Made by a program: the position numbers and the translations under genes. Below, one piece after another: positions 36,400 to 44,816 of a stretch of 64,000 nucleotides of DNA (position 1 is the stretch's first letter; each line of letters opens with the position of its first letter). Location of the stretch: the NCBI RefSeq assembly GCF_022921095.1, contig NZ_CP095053.1, positions 1,468,501 through 1,532,500 on the forward strand, read 5' to 3'. The notes beneath the pieces were generated by a model. The model saw only the letters and a program-made list of their open reading frames with translations, was not told the origin of the DNA and made no database searches. Source of the DNA: Hymenobacter aerilatus. Lineage in GTDB: Bacteria > Bacteroidota > Bacteroidia > Cytophagales > Hymenobacteraceae.

Positions 36400-37317
36400 A
36401 TGAAGTCTTCAGCAAGAGAATTCCGGTTGCTTGCCTCCGTATCGGATTTCACGCGGCATTTCGGGTTTCCCGAGCCGACGCATCCGTTGCTGACCATCAT
36501 TGATCTGGAGAAAACGCGCCACCTCACGCCGCCTACCTTGCCGGCGCTGCGGCAGCTGTACATCATCGCTTTGAAAAAAGAACTGCGCGGCCAGATGCAG
36601 TACGGCCGGCAGAACTACGATTTCAGCAACGGGGTGCTAGGCTTCTATGCGCCCGGTCAGCTCTGCGAAGGCAACGATGGGCTGGATATTTCGACGCTGA
36701 GCGGCTGGATGCTGGTCTTCCATCCCGATCTACTAGCGAAATATCCGCTGGGCAAGAAAATCACCGGCTACGGCTTTTTCTCCTACCAGGTACACGAGGC
36801 CCTGCACCTCGCGGCCCACGAGGAAAGCGCGCTGGCCGGGCTACTCGATGGGATGCGACGGGAGTGCGAACAGCCCATCGATGCCTTCAGCCAGGACGTG
36901 CTGGTGTCGCAGCTCGACGTGCTGCTGAGCTACGCCAACCGCTTCTACCACCGGCAGTTCCTTACTCGCCGCACCGCCGAGCACGACCTGCTCAGCCGCT
37001 TCGAGGAGCTACTGACCACGTATTTTGCCCAAGACGACGGCGAGCAGCCCCTCCCTACCGTGCAGCACTTCGCCGACGCCCTGCATGTATCGCCGGCCTA
37101 CCTCAGCGACATGCTCCGCAGCCTCACAGGCCAAAGTACCCAGCAGCACATCCACCAGGCCCTGATCGAAAAAGCCAAGCGCCTGCTGCTGTCTACCTCG
37201 CTGACCATCAACGAAACCGCTTTTCAACTTGGCTTTGAGTATCCACAGTATTTCAGTCGGTTATTCAAAAGCAAAACGGGCCTCACACCAGCCGAATTTC
37301 GCTTTTCGGTGCAGTAG
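36400..37317 (+). CDS. AraC-family transcriptional regulator
   Basis: A 305-residue regulator. The N-terminal cupin-like sensor region (about 1-190; LEKTRHLTPPTLPALRQLYII, VLGFYAPGQ) precedes a C-terminal AraC DNA-binding domain with two HTH motifs (QHFADALHVSPAYLSDMLRS, and INETAFQLGFEYPQYFSRLF), ending KSKTGLTPAEFR. The N-terminal type resembles regulators often found beside oxidoreductases in Bacteroidota. It most likely controls the adjacent AKR genes. The inducer is unknown. Confidence 0.93.
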   Translation: MKSSAREFRLLASVSDFTRHFGFPEPTHPLLTIIDLEKTRHLTPPTLPALRQLYIIALKKELRGQMQYGRQNYDFSNGVLGFYAPGQLCEGNDGLDISTLSGWMLVFHPDLLAKYPLGKKITGYGFFSYQVHEALHLAAHEESALAGLLDGMRRECEQPIDAFSQDVLVSQLDVLLSYANRFYHRQFLTRRTAEHDLLSRFEELLTTYFAQDDGEQPLPTVQHFADALHVSPAYLSDMLRSLTGQSTQQHIHQALIEKAKRLLLSTSLTINETAFQLGFEYPQYFSRLFKSKTGLTPAEFRFSVQ

Positions 37318-37385
37318 GGTAGGTATTATTTGGTATAGATGGTGGAGAGACTAAAAGGCGGTCTGAGTTTACTACTGTACGATGT

Positions 37386-37463
37386 AGAGACGCATACTTG
37401 CGTCTCGTCGCTGAACGGCCACCGCTTGAATCGTTCAACGACGAGACGCAAGTATGCGTCTCT
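37386..37463. repeat. Palindromic repeat, family C (AGAGACGCAT-TTGCGTCTC)
   Basis: Arms 37386-37417 and 37432-37463 are inverted copies over 32 bases with one mismatch, around a 14-base loop. Each arm is itself close to palindromic (AGACGCATACTTGCGTCT). The word GTAGAGACGCA is a known type of dispersed repeat in Bacteroidota genomes. Confidence 0.75.
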
Positions 37464-37532
37464 GTATTATTCCAATTACCTTTTAGCCAACTCAAACGGC
37501 CTCTTGGGGATGGCGAAATCTATTAGATAAAG

Positions 37533-38582
37533 CTATTGCAAGCCCTGTACAGCGTTGCCGCCGAAAATACTTTTGTTCACGGCGGGCGTGAAGATGCCGT
37601 AGGGGAAAGCCGGGGGTAGGGCGCTGGCTTCGCTGAGCTGTTGGAGTTGGTTGGGGGTAAGCGTGAGGTCCAGCGAAGCCAGGTTATCGTGTAACTGCTC
37701 CAAGCGGCTGGCGCCCAGTATCAGTGACGTAATGCCGGGCTGGGCTGTGGCCCAGGCCAGTGCCACCTGGGCCAGCGGCCGGCCAGCTTGTGTGGCCACT
37801 GCCCGTAAGGCATCCAGCACGCGCCAGTTGTGGTCCGTAAATTTGGAGTCCCCAAACGGATTGCTGCCGCTCAGCCGGCCTTCGCCGGTCGTACCGGCGG
37901 CGTGACGCTGGTATTTGCCAGCCAGGAAGCCCGCCGCTAAGGGGCTCCAGGGTAGGATGCCCAGGCCGCACTCGCGGGCAGCGGGAACGTGCTCCTGCTC
38001 AATGTGACGCTCTACGAGCGAGTATTCCAGCTGCATAGCAATGGGGCCGGGTAGGGCGTGCACCTGGGCCAGCGTGGCAGCCTTGGTAGCGTACCAAGCT
38101 GGTACATCAGAAAAGCCGAAGTAGCGGATTTTGCCGGCGCGCACCAGGTCGCCCAAGGTTTGCAGTACCTCTTCTACGGGCGTTACCATATCCCACACAT
38201 GCAGCCAATACAGGTCGATGTAGTCGGTACGCAGGCGGCGCAGCGAGGCTTCCAGGGCCTGGTAGATATGCTTGCGGCCGTTGCCGCCGGCGTGTGGGTT
38301 GCCGGGTGCAGTGTTGAACGCAAATTTAGTAGCCAGTACCAGCTGGTCGCGGAGGCCCCGCTCAGCTATGTAGCTGCCTACTAGCTCCTCGCTGCGGCCC
38401 TTGGCATACACATTGGCCGTGTCGATGGAGTTGCCGCCGGCATCCACGTAGGCATCAAAAATAGCCTGCGACACGTCATCGGCGGAACCCCAGCGCGGCG
38501 TGCCAAACGTCATGGTGCCTAGCGTAAGCGGACTAACCAGTAGGCCGGAGCGGCCCAGGGTACGATAATCGGTGAGGTGCAT
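37533..38582 (-). CDS. Aldo/keto reductase, second copy type
   Basis: A 349-residue AKR distinct from the one at 35.3 kb. Tetrad motifs are DTANVYAKG, LATKFAF and YWLHVWD. The LRRLRTDYIDLYWLH signature and the SLILGASRLEQLHDNL cofactor segment are present. The ATG at 38582 (MHLTDYRTLGRSGL) is chosen because the family begins YRxLGxSGL; an 11-codon upstream extension is unlikely. It is convergent with the AraC-type gene across the family C palindrome. Substrate is unknown. Confidence 0.92.
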   Translation of the reverse strand: MHLTDYRTLGRSGLLVSPLTLGTMTFGTPRWGSADDVSQAIFDAYVDAGGNSIDTANVYAKGRSEELVGSYIAERGLRDQLVLATKFAFNTAPGNPHAGGNGRKHIYQALEASLRRLRTDYIDLYWLHVWDMVTPVEEVLQTLGDLVRAGKIRYFGFSDVPAWYATKAATLAQVHALPGPIAMQLEYSLVERHIEQEHVPAARECGLGILPWSPLAAGFLAGKYQRHAAGTTGEGRLSGSNPFGDSKFTDHNWRVLDALRAVATQAGRPLAQVALAWATAQPGITSLILGASRLEQLHDNLASLDLTLTPNQLQQLSEASALPPAFPYGIFTPAVNKSIFGGNAVQGLQ

Positions 38583-38687
38583 AGGGTAGGGGGTAGAGTA
38601 CCGCTCGTGTAACAACCAGCGTGCTACAAAGGTGGGGTGGCCGCCTACTGTTGCCGCAACACAAACCGTCGTTTTTGCAATACAAAA

Positions 38688-38744
38688 CGCGGCAAGGCGC
38701 AGGGCTGCCAGCCATAGTGGCCAGTTGCCCCGCGCCTTGCCGCG
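38688..38744 (-). terminator. Terminator of mtaB
   Basis: A 13-bp perfect GC-rich stem (CGCGGCAAGGCGC/GCGCCTTGCCGCG) is followed on the minus strand by TTTTGTATT. It lies just past the mtaB stop. Confidence 0.75.
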
Positions 38745-38762
38745 CTTCAGTGGTTTTCGTAA

Positions 38763-40100
38763 TTAATGCTGGAATACTTCTACCCCAAGCTCTTCTACCT
38801 CCATCAGGTTTTGGGCCGTTACGGTGGTAAGGCGCAGGCGCTTCAGCTCGCCTACTAGTAGCGGGTCGTATTTGGCCGTTACGCGGATGTAGTTGGGCGT
38901 GAAGCCTTCCATCTGCCCGTTGGTCACGTCGTCCTCAAACAGTACTTCGGTTTCCTGGCCGGCGTGCTGCTCGTAGAAGAAGCGCTTCTTCTTTTCCGAC
39001 AGGCTGCGCAGCTGCGTGGTGCGCTCGTGACGGGTGCGGTCCTGCACCCGACCAGGAAGGGTAGGCGCCAGTGTATTGGCCCGCTCCGAGTACGGAAATA
39101 CGTGCAAATAGCTCACATCCAAATTATTCAAAAACTGATACGTGTCAAGGAAGTCGGCTTCGGTTTCGCCAGGGAAACCTACAATCACGTCTACCCCGAT
39201 GCAGGCGTGGGGCATCACCTCCTTGATCAGGCGCACGCGCTCCTGGTACAGCTCGCGGCGGTAGCGGCGGCGCATCAAGCCCAGAATTTTATTGGAGCCT
39301 GATTGCAACGGAATGTGAAAATGTGGCGCAAACCGCTTCGACTGGGCTACAAACCGGATAATCTCGTCGGAGAGCAGGTTGGGCTCGCAGGAGCTGATGC
39401 GGAAGCGGTTGATACCTTCCACCTCATCCAAGGCGCGTACCAAATCGTAGAAGTTTTCGCGCCGCTCGCGCTCCGGGCCTTGCAGGCCAAAATCGCCCAA
39501 GTTCACGCCCGTCAGCACGATTTCCTTCACACCAGTAGCGGCCAGCTTTTCCACGCGCTCTATCACGCTTTGCACCGAGTTGGAGCGGCTGTGGCCGCGC
39601 GCCAGCGGGATGGTGCAAAACGAGCAAGAGTAATCGCAGCCGTCCTGCACTTTCAGGAACGTACGCGTCCGGTCGCCAAAACTGTGGGCCGCGTGAAACT
39701 CGGTAGCCTCGCTGATAGGCGACGCGTACACGCGCCCTGGCCCGGCGGCGGGCTTCTCAAAACCCGCCAGCGTTTCCACCAGCCGGAATTTCTCGGCAGC
39801 CCCCAGCACGGCGTGCACGCCGGGAATCTCGGCAATTTCCTGGGGCTTGAGCTGCGCGTAACAGCCCACGATGGTTACGAAAGCCTCGGGGTTGTGCTTG
39901 AGAGCTTCCTTCACCACCTTGCGGCACTTGCGGTCGGCGTGGTCCGTGACCGAGCAGGTATTGATAACGTAAATATCGGCGGCGTCCTCAAAGGCTACTT
40001 TCTCGAAGCCGTGTTCCTCAAACTGCCGCCCAATGGCAGACGTCTCGGAGAAATTGAGTTTGCAGCCCAGCGTGTAAAAGGCAACTTTTCTGGTTTCCAT
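38763..40100 (-). CDS. mtaB: tRNA (t6A37) methylthiotransferase MtaB
   Basis: This radical-SAM enzyme converts t6A37 to ms2t6A37 in tRNAs reading ANN codons. The N-terminal MTTase domain (YTLGCKLNFSETSAI, INTCSVTDHADRKCR, VGCYAQLKP) distinguishes it from MiaB. The radical-SAM motif is CDYSCSFC. Later segments HIPLQSGSN and VGFPGETEADF are typical, and a TRAM domain closes the protein. The ATG at 40100 (METRKVAFYT) is used; the codon two before it is TTG. A TATCTTTG -7 box at 40111-40118 lies so close that the leader would be only a few bases. Confidence 0.94.
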   Translation of the reverse strand: METRKVAFYTLGCKLNFSETSAIGRQFEEHGFEKVAFEDAADIYVINTCSVTDHADRKCRKVVKEALKHNPEAFVTIVGCYAQLKPQEIAEIPGVHAVLGAAEKFRLVETLAGFEKPAAGPGRVYASPISEATEFHAAHSFGDRTRTFLKVQDGCDYSCSFCTIPLARGHSRSNSVQSVIERVEKLAATGVKEIVLTGVNLGDFGLQGPERERRENFYDLVRALDEVEGINRFRISSCEPNLLSDEIIRFVAQSKRFAPHFHIPLQSGSNKILGLMRRRYRRELYQERVRLIKEVMPHACIGVDVIVGFPGETEADFLDTYQFLNNLDVSYLHVFPYSERANTLAPTLPGRVQDRTRHERTTQLRSLSEKKKRFFYEQHAGQETEVLFEDDVTNGQMEGFTPNYIRVTAKYDPLLVGELKRLRLTTVTAQNLMEVEELGVEVFQH

Positions 40101-40110
40101 AAGCAAGCTG

Positions 40111-40118
40111 CAAAGATA
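40111..40118 (-). promoter_or_regulatory. -7 box TATCTTTG for mtaB
   Basis: A minus-strand exact match to TAnnTTTG, about 10 bases before the chosen ATG. This suggests a very short or absent leader. Confidence 0.4.
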
Positions 40119-40166
40119 CGACGCAGGCGCTGAATGATATAACCCCGAGGTGGGAAGCAGGGTATT

Positions 40167-42023
40167 CTATTTCCGCAAGAAGTCCTCGAACGTTACCTGC
40201 TGATACGCTTGGCCCAGTTGAAGCTGGGCAGCCGTAGTACCAGGCGTTTTCCGAATCACGCGCCTACCCACGTTGTCGTATACTACCGTGTCTTGTGGAG
40301 TGAGTAGGCCGAACCCATCAGTAAAGCAGTAAAAGGCGAAGGGGCGCGTTGTGGGGCGCAACAGGTCGCGGCTGAAGGGGTAAGACACGGCCGGTAGCCC
40401 TAGTTGGCCTAGCAACGTAGCCGCTACATCTGTTTGAGAGCCCAGCACATCAATCGTGCGTCCTTGCGCAGCAGGTAGCAACGCGCCGCCCGCCAGCACC
40501 AGCGGGATATGGAATTTCTTGGGGGCGTAGTTGCGCGTGTTGCCGGGCTGCGGATGGCCGTGGTCGGCTACCAGCACCACCAGCGTGTTCTGCCACCACG
40601 GCTGCTGGCGGGCCACGCGCAGAAACTGTCCTAGCACGTGGTCGGTGTAGTAGATGGAGTTGCGGAACAGGCTAGCCTCGCTGGTACCGGGGAAACGCGT
40701 GCGCATGGGCACGTCAAACGGCTCGTGACTGCTGAGCGTGAAAGCCGTCACGAAGAACGGCTGCCGCTGATGTTCCAAGTCGGTAAGGATGCGCTGGAAC
40801 AGCACATGGTCGTGGGCGCCCCACTTCGAGTTTTGCTCCGCGGGCTGAAAATCGGCCCGTTCCGTTAGGGCATCATAGCCGCCGGCTACCAGGTAGCTTT
40901 TCATGTTGGCAAAAGCCAGCTCGCCACCATAATAATAGTGCGACGAGTACCCCGCCGCCCGCAGAGAGCCTACCAGCTGGGGCAACCGCTCAGTTTTGCG
41001 CGGATACTTGATAATGCTGGTGGTAGGCTGATTGGGGTAGCCCGAGAGCAGGGCCACCAAACCCTTCTGGCTCCGGTCGCCGGCCGCATACACTTGGCTG
41101 AACCGCACTCCTGTGTGGCTCAAGCTATCCAGGGTAGGTGTCACGCCAGTTTCACCGCCTAGGCTGCCCACCAGCTTGGCCGTAAAGCTTTCCAGTATAA
41201 TAAACAGCACGTTGGGCCGCGGCGTACGCAATAGGGTAGGTGGCACCGCCGCTGAATCTGGCTGGTGGTATAGAGCCGCAACCAGGCGAGACGCCGTGGT
41301 GTCGGGCATGAAGTGATATGGATTGGGGCCAGCATTCTGCAAGAACAGTGAGTTCATCACGTTCCAAGGCACATTCACGGCCGCATGGTTGGCAAAGGGC
41401 TGCGGCGAAAAGTATACGTCGCTCTGGTTGATCGGAATCTGCTGCAAGCCACCGCGCAGGGGCACCACCAGCAGCAGCATGTACAAGGCGCCAATCAGTC
41501 CGGTCCTACCTCGGCCCGTGTGCAAGGGTAGGGGTGGCAGCCTGCCTACCACTCCTTTATATAAGAGCCAGCCTACCAGAAGCAGACCTATAAATAAGGC
41601 CACTAGCAGCAGCAGAGGAGCCGAGGCCGCCGAGGCCGCCATTTCGCCGGGCGTATTCAGATATTGCAGCGGCGTGGCATCCAGTCGAAATCCCCAGGCC
41701 TGATACAACGCCAGATCGGCCACCGACAGAAACGAGACGACCACGCCCGCCACCGCTGAAAAACCGCGTACCAGTCGCTCCAGCCGAAAATTGGGACCTA
41801 GCAAGCCGCCCAAGGTGAGAAGCGCAAAGGGTAGGAGGCACAGGTAAGCTGTGGCCGAAGCGTCCAGCCGCAAGCCGTAGCCGAAGATGCGGGCAACCGT
41901 ACTCAGGGGCAGCATAGCAGTGTCAGCCCACTGATAAACAAGAAAAAGAAGCTTGGCAACAACGAAAAAAAGCAGCCAGAACAGAAAATAACGAGGCTGA
42001 AAAGCAAAGCGAGTAGTATTCAC
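40167..42023 (-). CDS. LTA synthase/sulfatase-family membrane protein
   Basis: A 618-residue inner-membrane enzyme of the LtaS/phosphoglycerol-transferase superfamily. Five hydrophobic helices occupy about residues 10-210. The extracytoplasmic alkaline-phosphatase-like domain follows: NVLFIILESFTAK (metal-binding Glu), AAGDRSQKGLVALLSGYP (nucleophile region; Ser where many members have Thr), SSHEPFDVP, and VLVADHGHP (metal-binding Asp and His). Gram-negative members modify envelope glycans or lipids with phosphoglycerol or phosphoethanolamine-like groups. A minus-strand TACTTTTG box (42028-42035) sits just before the start. Donor and acceptor are unknown. Confidence 0.88.
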   Translation of the reverse strand: MNTTRFAFQPRYFLFWLLFFVVAKLLFLVYQWADTAMLPLSTVARIFGYGLRLDASATAYLCLLPFALLTLGGLLGPNFRLERLVRGFSAVAGVVVSFLSVADLALYQAWGFRLDATPLQYLNTPGEMAASAASAPLLLLVALFIGLLLVGWLLYKGVVGRLPPLPLHTGRGRTGLIGALYMLLLVVPLRGGLQQIPINQSDVYFSPQPFANHAAVNVPWNVMNSLFLQNAGPNPYHFMPDTTASRLVAALYHQPDSAAVPPTLLRTPRPNVLFIILESFTAKLVGSLGGETGVTPTLDSLSHTGVRFSQVYAAGDRSQKGLVALLSGYPNQPTTSIIKYPRKTERLPQLVGSLRAAGYSSHYYYGGELAFANMKSYLVAGGYDALTERADFQPAEQNSKWGAHDHVLFQRILTDLEHQRQPFFVTAFTLSSHEPFDVPMRTRFPGTSEASLFRNSIYYTDHVLGQFLRVARQQPWWQNTLVVLVADHGHPQPGNTRNYAPKKFHIPLVLAGGALLPAAQGRTIDVLGSQTDVAATLLGQLGLPAVSYPFSRDLLRPTTRPFAFYCFTDGFGLLTPQDTVVYDNVGRRVIRKTPGTTAAQLQLGQAYQQVTFEDFLRK

Positions 42024-42027
42024 AGCG

Positions 42028-42035
42028 CAAAAGTA
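42028..42035 (-). promoter_or_regulatory. -7 box TACTTTTG for the LTA synthase-like gene
   Basis: A minus-strand match to TAnnTTTG, five bases before the start codon, implying a very short leader or a downstream start. Confidence 0.35.
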
Positions 42036-42410
42036 GCTGGTCGTGCCCAGGGTGTTAGCACAAAGACCATATGGGCCTCGATAAAATATAGAAGCAGTGA
42101 AGAATGCTTCCCGCCTATGCCTACCAACTGCGCAAAGTAGGCGTCGCTGAAAAAAAATGCCCGCTTACATAAGCGCAAACGTTTTCTGAACAGCAGCACT
42201 AAAACAAAGGATAAAAGTCAGGTTGTTTTTCAAACGTTTTAGTTGACGACTGGGGTAATTTTTTAGGGGATACCAGTGCCAAACAACTGTTTTTTATCGT
42301 TAGAGGGGTGAAAAAATAAGGGGGTACAGGTTTGGTTTTTAAAAAAATGGTGCTTTACCTTTGCTAACACCACCCGTCAACTGCCAACCTTATCCTGTTC
42401 ACTTTCTTAC
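42036..42410 (+). promoter_or_regulatory. glnN promoter region with two AAACGTTT operator cores
   Basis: No gene is seen in this spacer. A Bacteroidota promoter is present: TTTG at 42331-42334, then 21 bases, then TACCTTTG at 42356-42363, leaving a leader of about 40 bases to the ATG at 42411. Upstream are two palindromic cores AAACGTTT at 42177-42184 (in GCAAACGTTTTC) and 42232-42239 (in TCAAACGTTTTA), 55 bases apart. They resemble the LacI-type sites upstream of susC. Confidence 0.55.
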
Positions 42411-44600
42411 ATGGCCATTCTTCGCTTTAAAGCTCTTGAACTTGCTGACACGCGTCAGCCGTTGCCGGTTTTCACCTCTACTGAGCGCCGCTCCGATAAT
42501 TTCGGTAAAAACGTCTTTAATCTGGATGCGATGCGGGCAAATATGCCCGGTGAGTATTTCAAGAAGCTACAGAATGCCATCAAACAGGGTGCCGCCGTGG
42601 AGCGCTCCGTGGCCGATGCTGTAGCCGCTGCTATGAAGACCTGGGCCATGGCCAAAGGCGCTACGCACTACACGCACTGGTTTCAGCCACTCACAGGCTC
42701 TACAGCCGAGAAGCACGACTCATTTTTTGACCTGAACTCCGACGGGCGGCCCATTGAGAACTTTAAAGGCTCGGCGCTGGTGCAGCAGGAGCCCGATGCG
42801 TCGTCGTTCCCCAACGGTGGTATTCGCAATACCTTCGAGGCCCGTGGCTACACTGCCTGGGATCCTACCTCGCCTGCGTTCATCATCGAAACGGCAGGTG
42901 CCAAAACGCTATGCATCCCCACGATTTTCGTGTCCTACACCGGCGAGGCACTCGACTATAAAGCCCCGCTGCTAAAGTCGCTAGCTGCCCTGGAGAAAGC
43001 GGCCGTTGACGTTTGCCAGTATTTCGATAAGGATGTACAGCGCGTGAACACAACGCTGGGCATCGAGCAGGAATATTTCCTGGTAGATAAGGCGTTGTTT
43101 AATGCCCGTCCTGACCTGGTGTTTACCGGCCGCACCCTGTTCGGCCATGCGCCAGCCAAGGGCCAGCAGCTCGAAGACCACTACTTTGGCTCTATCCCGA
43201 GCCGGGTGCATGCCTTCATGCTAGACTTTGAGGAGGAAGCCAACAAGTTGGGTATTCCGCTGCGTACGCGTCACAACGAAGTAGCTCCCAACCAGTTTGA
43301 GTGCGCGCCTACCTTCGAAGACGCTAACCTCGCCGTCGACCACAACCAGCTCCTGATGGACATCATGGATCGGGTGGCCGAGAAGCACGACCTGAAAGTG
43401 CTCCTGCACGAGAAGCCGTTTGCCGGCGTAAATGGCTCGGGCAAGCACAACAACTGGGCAATGAGCACCGATACGGGCGTTAACCTGCTCGCCCCCGGCC
43501 GCAAGCCCAAGGAGAACCTGCAATTCCTGACGTTCTTCATCAACGTTATCAAGGCCGTGCACACCCACGGCGGGCTGCTGCGCGCCAGCATTGCCTCGGC
43601 CAGCAACGACCACCGCCTGGGCGCCAACGAAGCGCCGCCAGCCATCATGTCGGTATTTGTAGGCTCGATGCTGGACTCGGTACTCGATGAGCTGGAGCGC
43701 ACGGCAAAAGTACCGCTCGACAAAGGCGACAACATCTACCTGAAGCTGGGCATCGATAAGATTCCGGCCATCCTGCTTGACAACACTGACCGCAACCGTA
43801 CATCGCCGTTTGCCTTCACCGGCAATAAGTTTGAGCTGCGGGCGGTAGGTTCCTCTGCCAACTGCTCCTCGGCTATGACTACCCTGAATGCTGTGGTAGC
43901 CGATCAGCTGATCGAGTTCAAAAAGTCGGTGGATGAGCTGATTGAGCAGGGTAAAAAGAAGGAAGTGGCCATCGTAGACGTGCTGCGTGAGTACGTAATC
44001 TCGTCGAAAGACATTCGTTTTGAGGGCAACGGCTACTCGCAGGAGTGGGAAGAAGAAGCTGCCCGCCGCGGCCTGCCCAACGTGCGCACCACGCCCCAGG
44101 CGCTGGACGCCCTAGTAACCGCCGACGCCGAAGCCCTGTTTGCCCGTCACGGCATCTTCTCGACGGTAGAGCTGCATGCCCGCCACGAGATTCTGCTGGA
44201 GGAGTACATCAAGAAGATTCAGATTGAAGGCCGCACGATGGGTGATCTGGCTATCAACCACATCATTCCAACGGCGGTAGCCTACCAAACCAAACTCATC
44301 GAGAACGTACGCGGTCTGCGCGAGCTGGGCCTCGACGACGAACATTCGCAGGTAACGGTAGATACCATTAAAGCTATTTCGCGCCACATCAGCACCATCA
44401 AAACCGAGGTGGATGCCATGACCAACAGCCGCAAAGTAGCCAACAAGATTGAAGACACGCACGCACGGGCCATTGCCTACTGCGATACGGTGAAAGGACA
44501 TTTCGACACCATCCGCCGCTCTACCGACAAGCTGGAGCTGATGGTGGCCGATGAGGACTGGCCGCTGGTGAAGTACCGCGAACTTTTGTTCCGGCACTAA
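42411..44600 (+). CDS. glnN: Glutamine synthetase type III (GlnN)
   Basis: This ATP-dependent enzyme ligates ammonia to glutamate, the central step of nitrogen assimilation. At 729 residues it matches GSIII, the large type found in Bacteroidota and cyanobacteria. Landmarks are the N-terminal FGKNVFNLDAM, the GSIII signature region around HWFQPLTGSTAEKHDSFF, GIEQEYFLVD with metal-binding Glu, RTRHNEVAPNQFECAPTFED, the ATP-binding VNGSGKHNNWAMST, and NRTSPFAFTGNKFE. It is monocistronic behind a clear promoter. Two possible operators upstream suggest catabolic or nitrogen-linked control. Confidence 0.97.
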   Translation: MAILRFKALELADTRQPLPVFTSTERRSDNFGKNVFNLDAMRANMPGEYFKKLQNAIKQGAAVERSVADAVAAAMKTWAMAKGATHYTHWFQPLTGSTAEKHDSFFDLNSDGRPIENFKGSALVQQEPDASSFPNGGIRNTFEARGYTAWDPTSPAFIIETAGAKTLCIPTIFVSYTGEALDYKAPLLKSLAALEKAAVDVCQYFDKDVQRVNTTLGIEQEYFLVDKALFNARPDLVFTGRTLFGHAPAKGQQLEDHYFGSIPSRVHAFMLDFEEEANKLGIPLRTRHNEVAPNQFECAPTFEDANLAVDHNQLLMDIMDRVAEKHDLKVLLHEKPFAGVNGSGKHNNWAMSTDTGVNLLAPGRKPKENLQFLTFFINVIKAVHTHGGLLRASIASASNDHRLGANEAPPAIMSVFVGSMLDSVLDELERTAKVPLDKGDNIYLKLGIDKIPAILLDNTDRNRTSPFAFTGNKFELRAVGSSANCSSAMTTLNAVVADQLIEFKKSVDELIEQGKKKEVAIVDVLREYVISSKDIRFEGNGYSQEWEEEAARRGLPNVRTTPQALDALVTADAEALFARHGIFSTVELHARHEILLEEYIKKIQIEGRTMGDLAINHIIPTAVAYQTKLIENVRGLRELGLDDEHSQVTVDTIKAISRHISTIKTEVDAMTNSRKVANKIEDTHARAIAYCDTVKGHFDTIRRSTDKLELMVADEDWPLVKYRELLFRH

Positions 44601-44614
44601 TACCAGCAGCACAG

Positions 44615-44656
44615 AACCAAACCGAAGTTGGGTGGGAATTTTCTTCGGTTTTGGTT
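44615..44656 (+). terminator. Terminator of glnN
   Basis: Arms AACCAAACCGAAG and CTTCGGTTTTGGTT pair with a one-base bulge, starting 15 bases after the stop. T-rich sequence follows. Confidence 0.65.
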
Positions 44657-44718
44657 TTGAAAAGGGCGTTCCGGGTGGGGCGCCTTTTTTTTTGACCCTG
44701 CTATAGAGGGTTAGGTAA

Positions 44719-44749
44719 AAAAGCCCTTCACAGCATGTGAAGGGCTTTT
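44719..44749. terminator. Second hairpin terminator at the island boundary
   Basis: A 14-bp perfect stem (AAAAGCCCTTCACA/TGTGAAGGGCTTTT) with loop GCA and T or A runs on both strands. It lies between glnN and the integrase, at or near the chromosome-prophage junction. Confidence 0.8.
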
Positions 44750-44791
44750 TCATTAACTACGTAAAACCGTGTAAAGCGAGCAATAACACGA

Positions 44792-44816
44792 AACTGCCCC
44801 AAAATCTGCCCCGGAA
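44792..44816. other. CTGCCCC direct repeat at the integrase 3' end, possible attachment region
   Basis: The sequence ACTGCCCCAAAATCTGCCCC contains two CTGCCCC words 12 bases apart, immediately before the integrase stop. Integrases usually sit beside their attachment site, and no tRNA gene is visible here. The second junction is outside the window, so the core cannot be proved. Confidence 0.25.
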
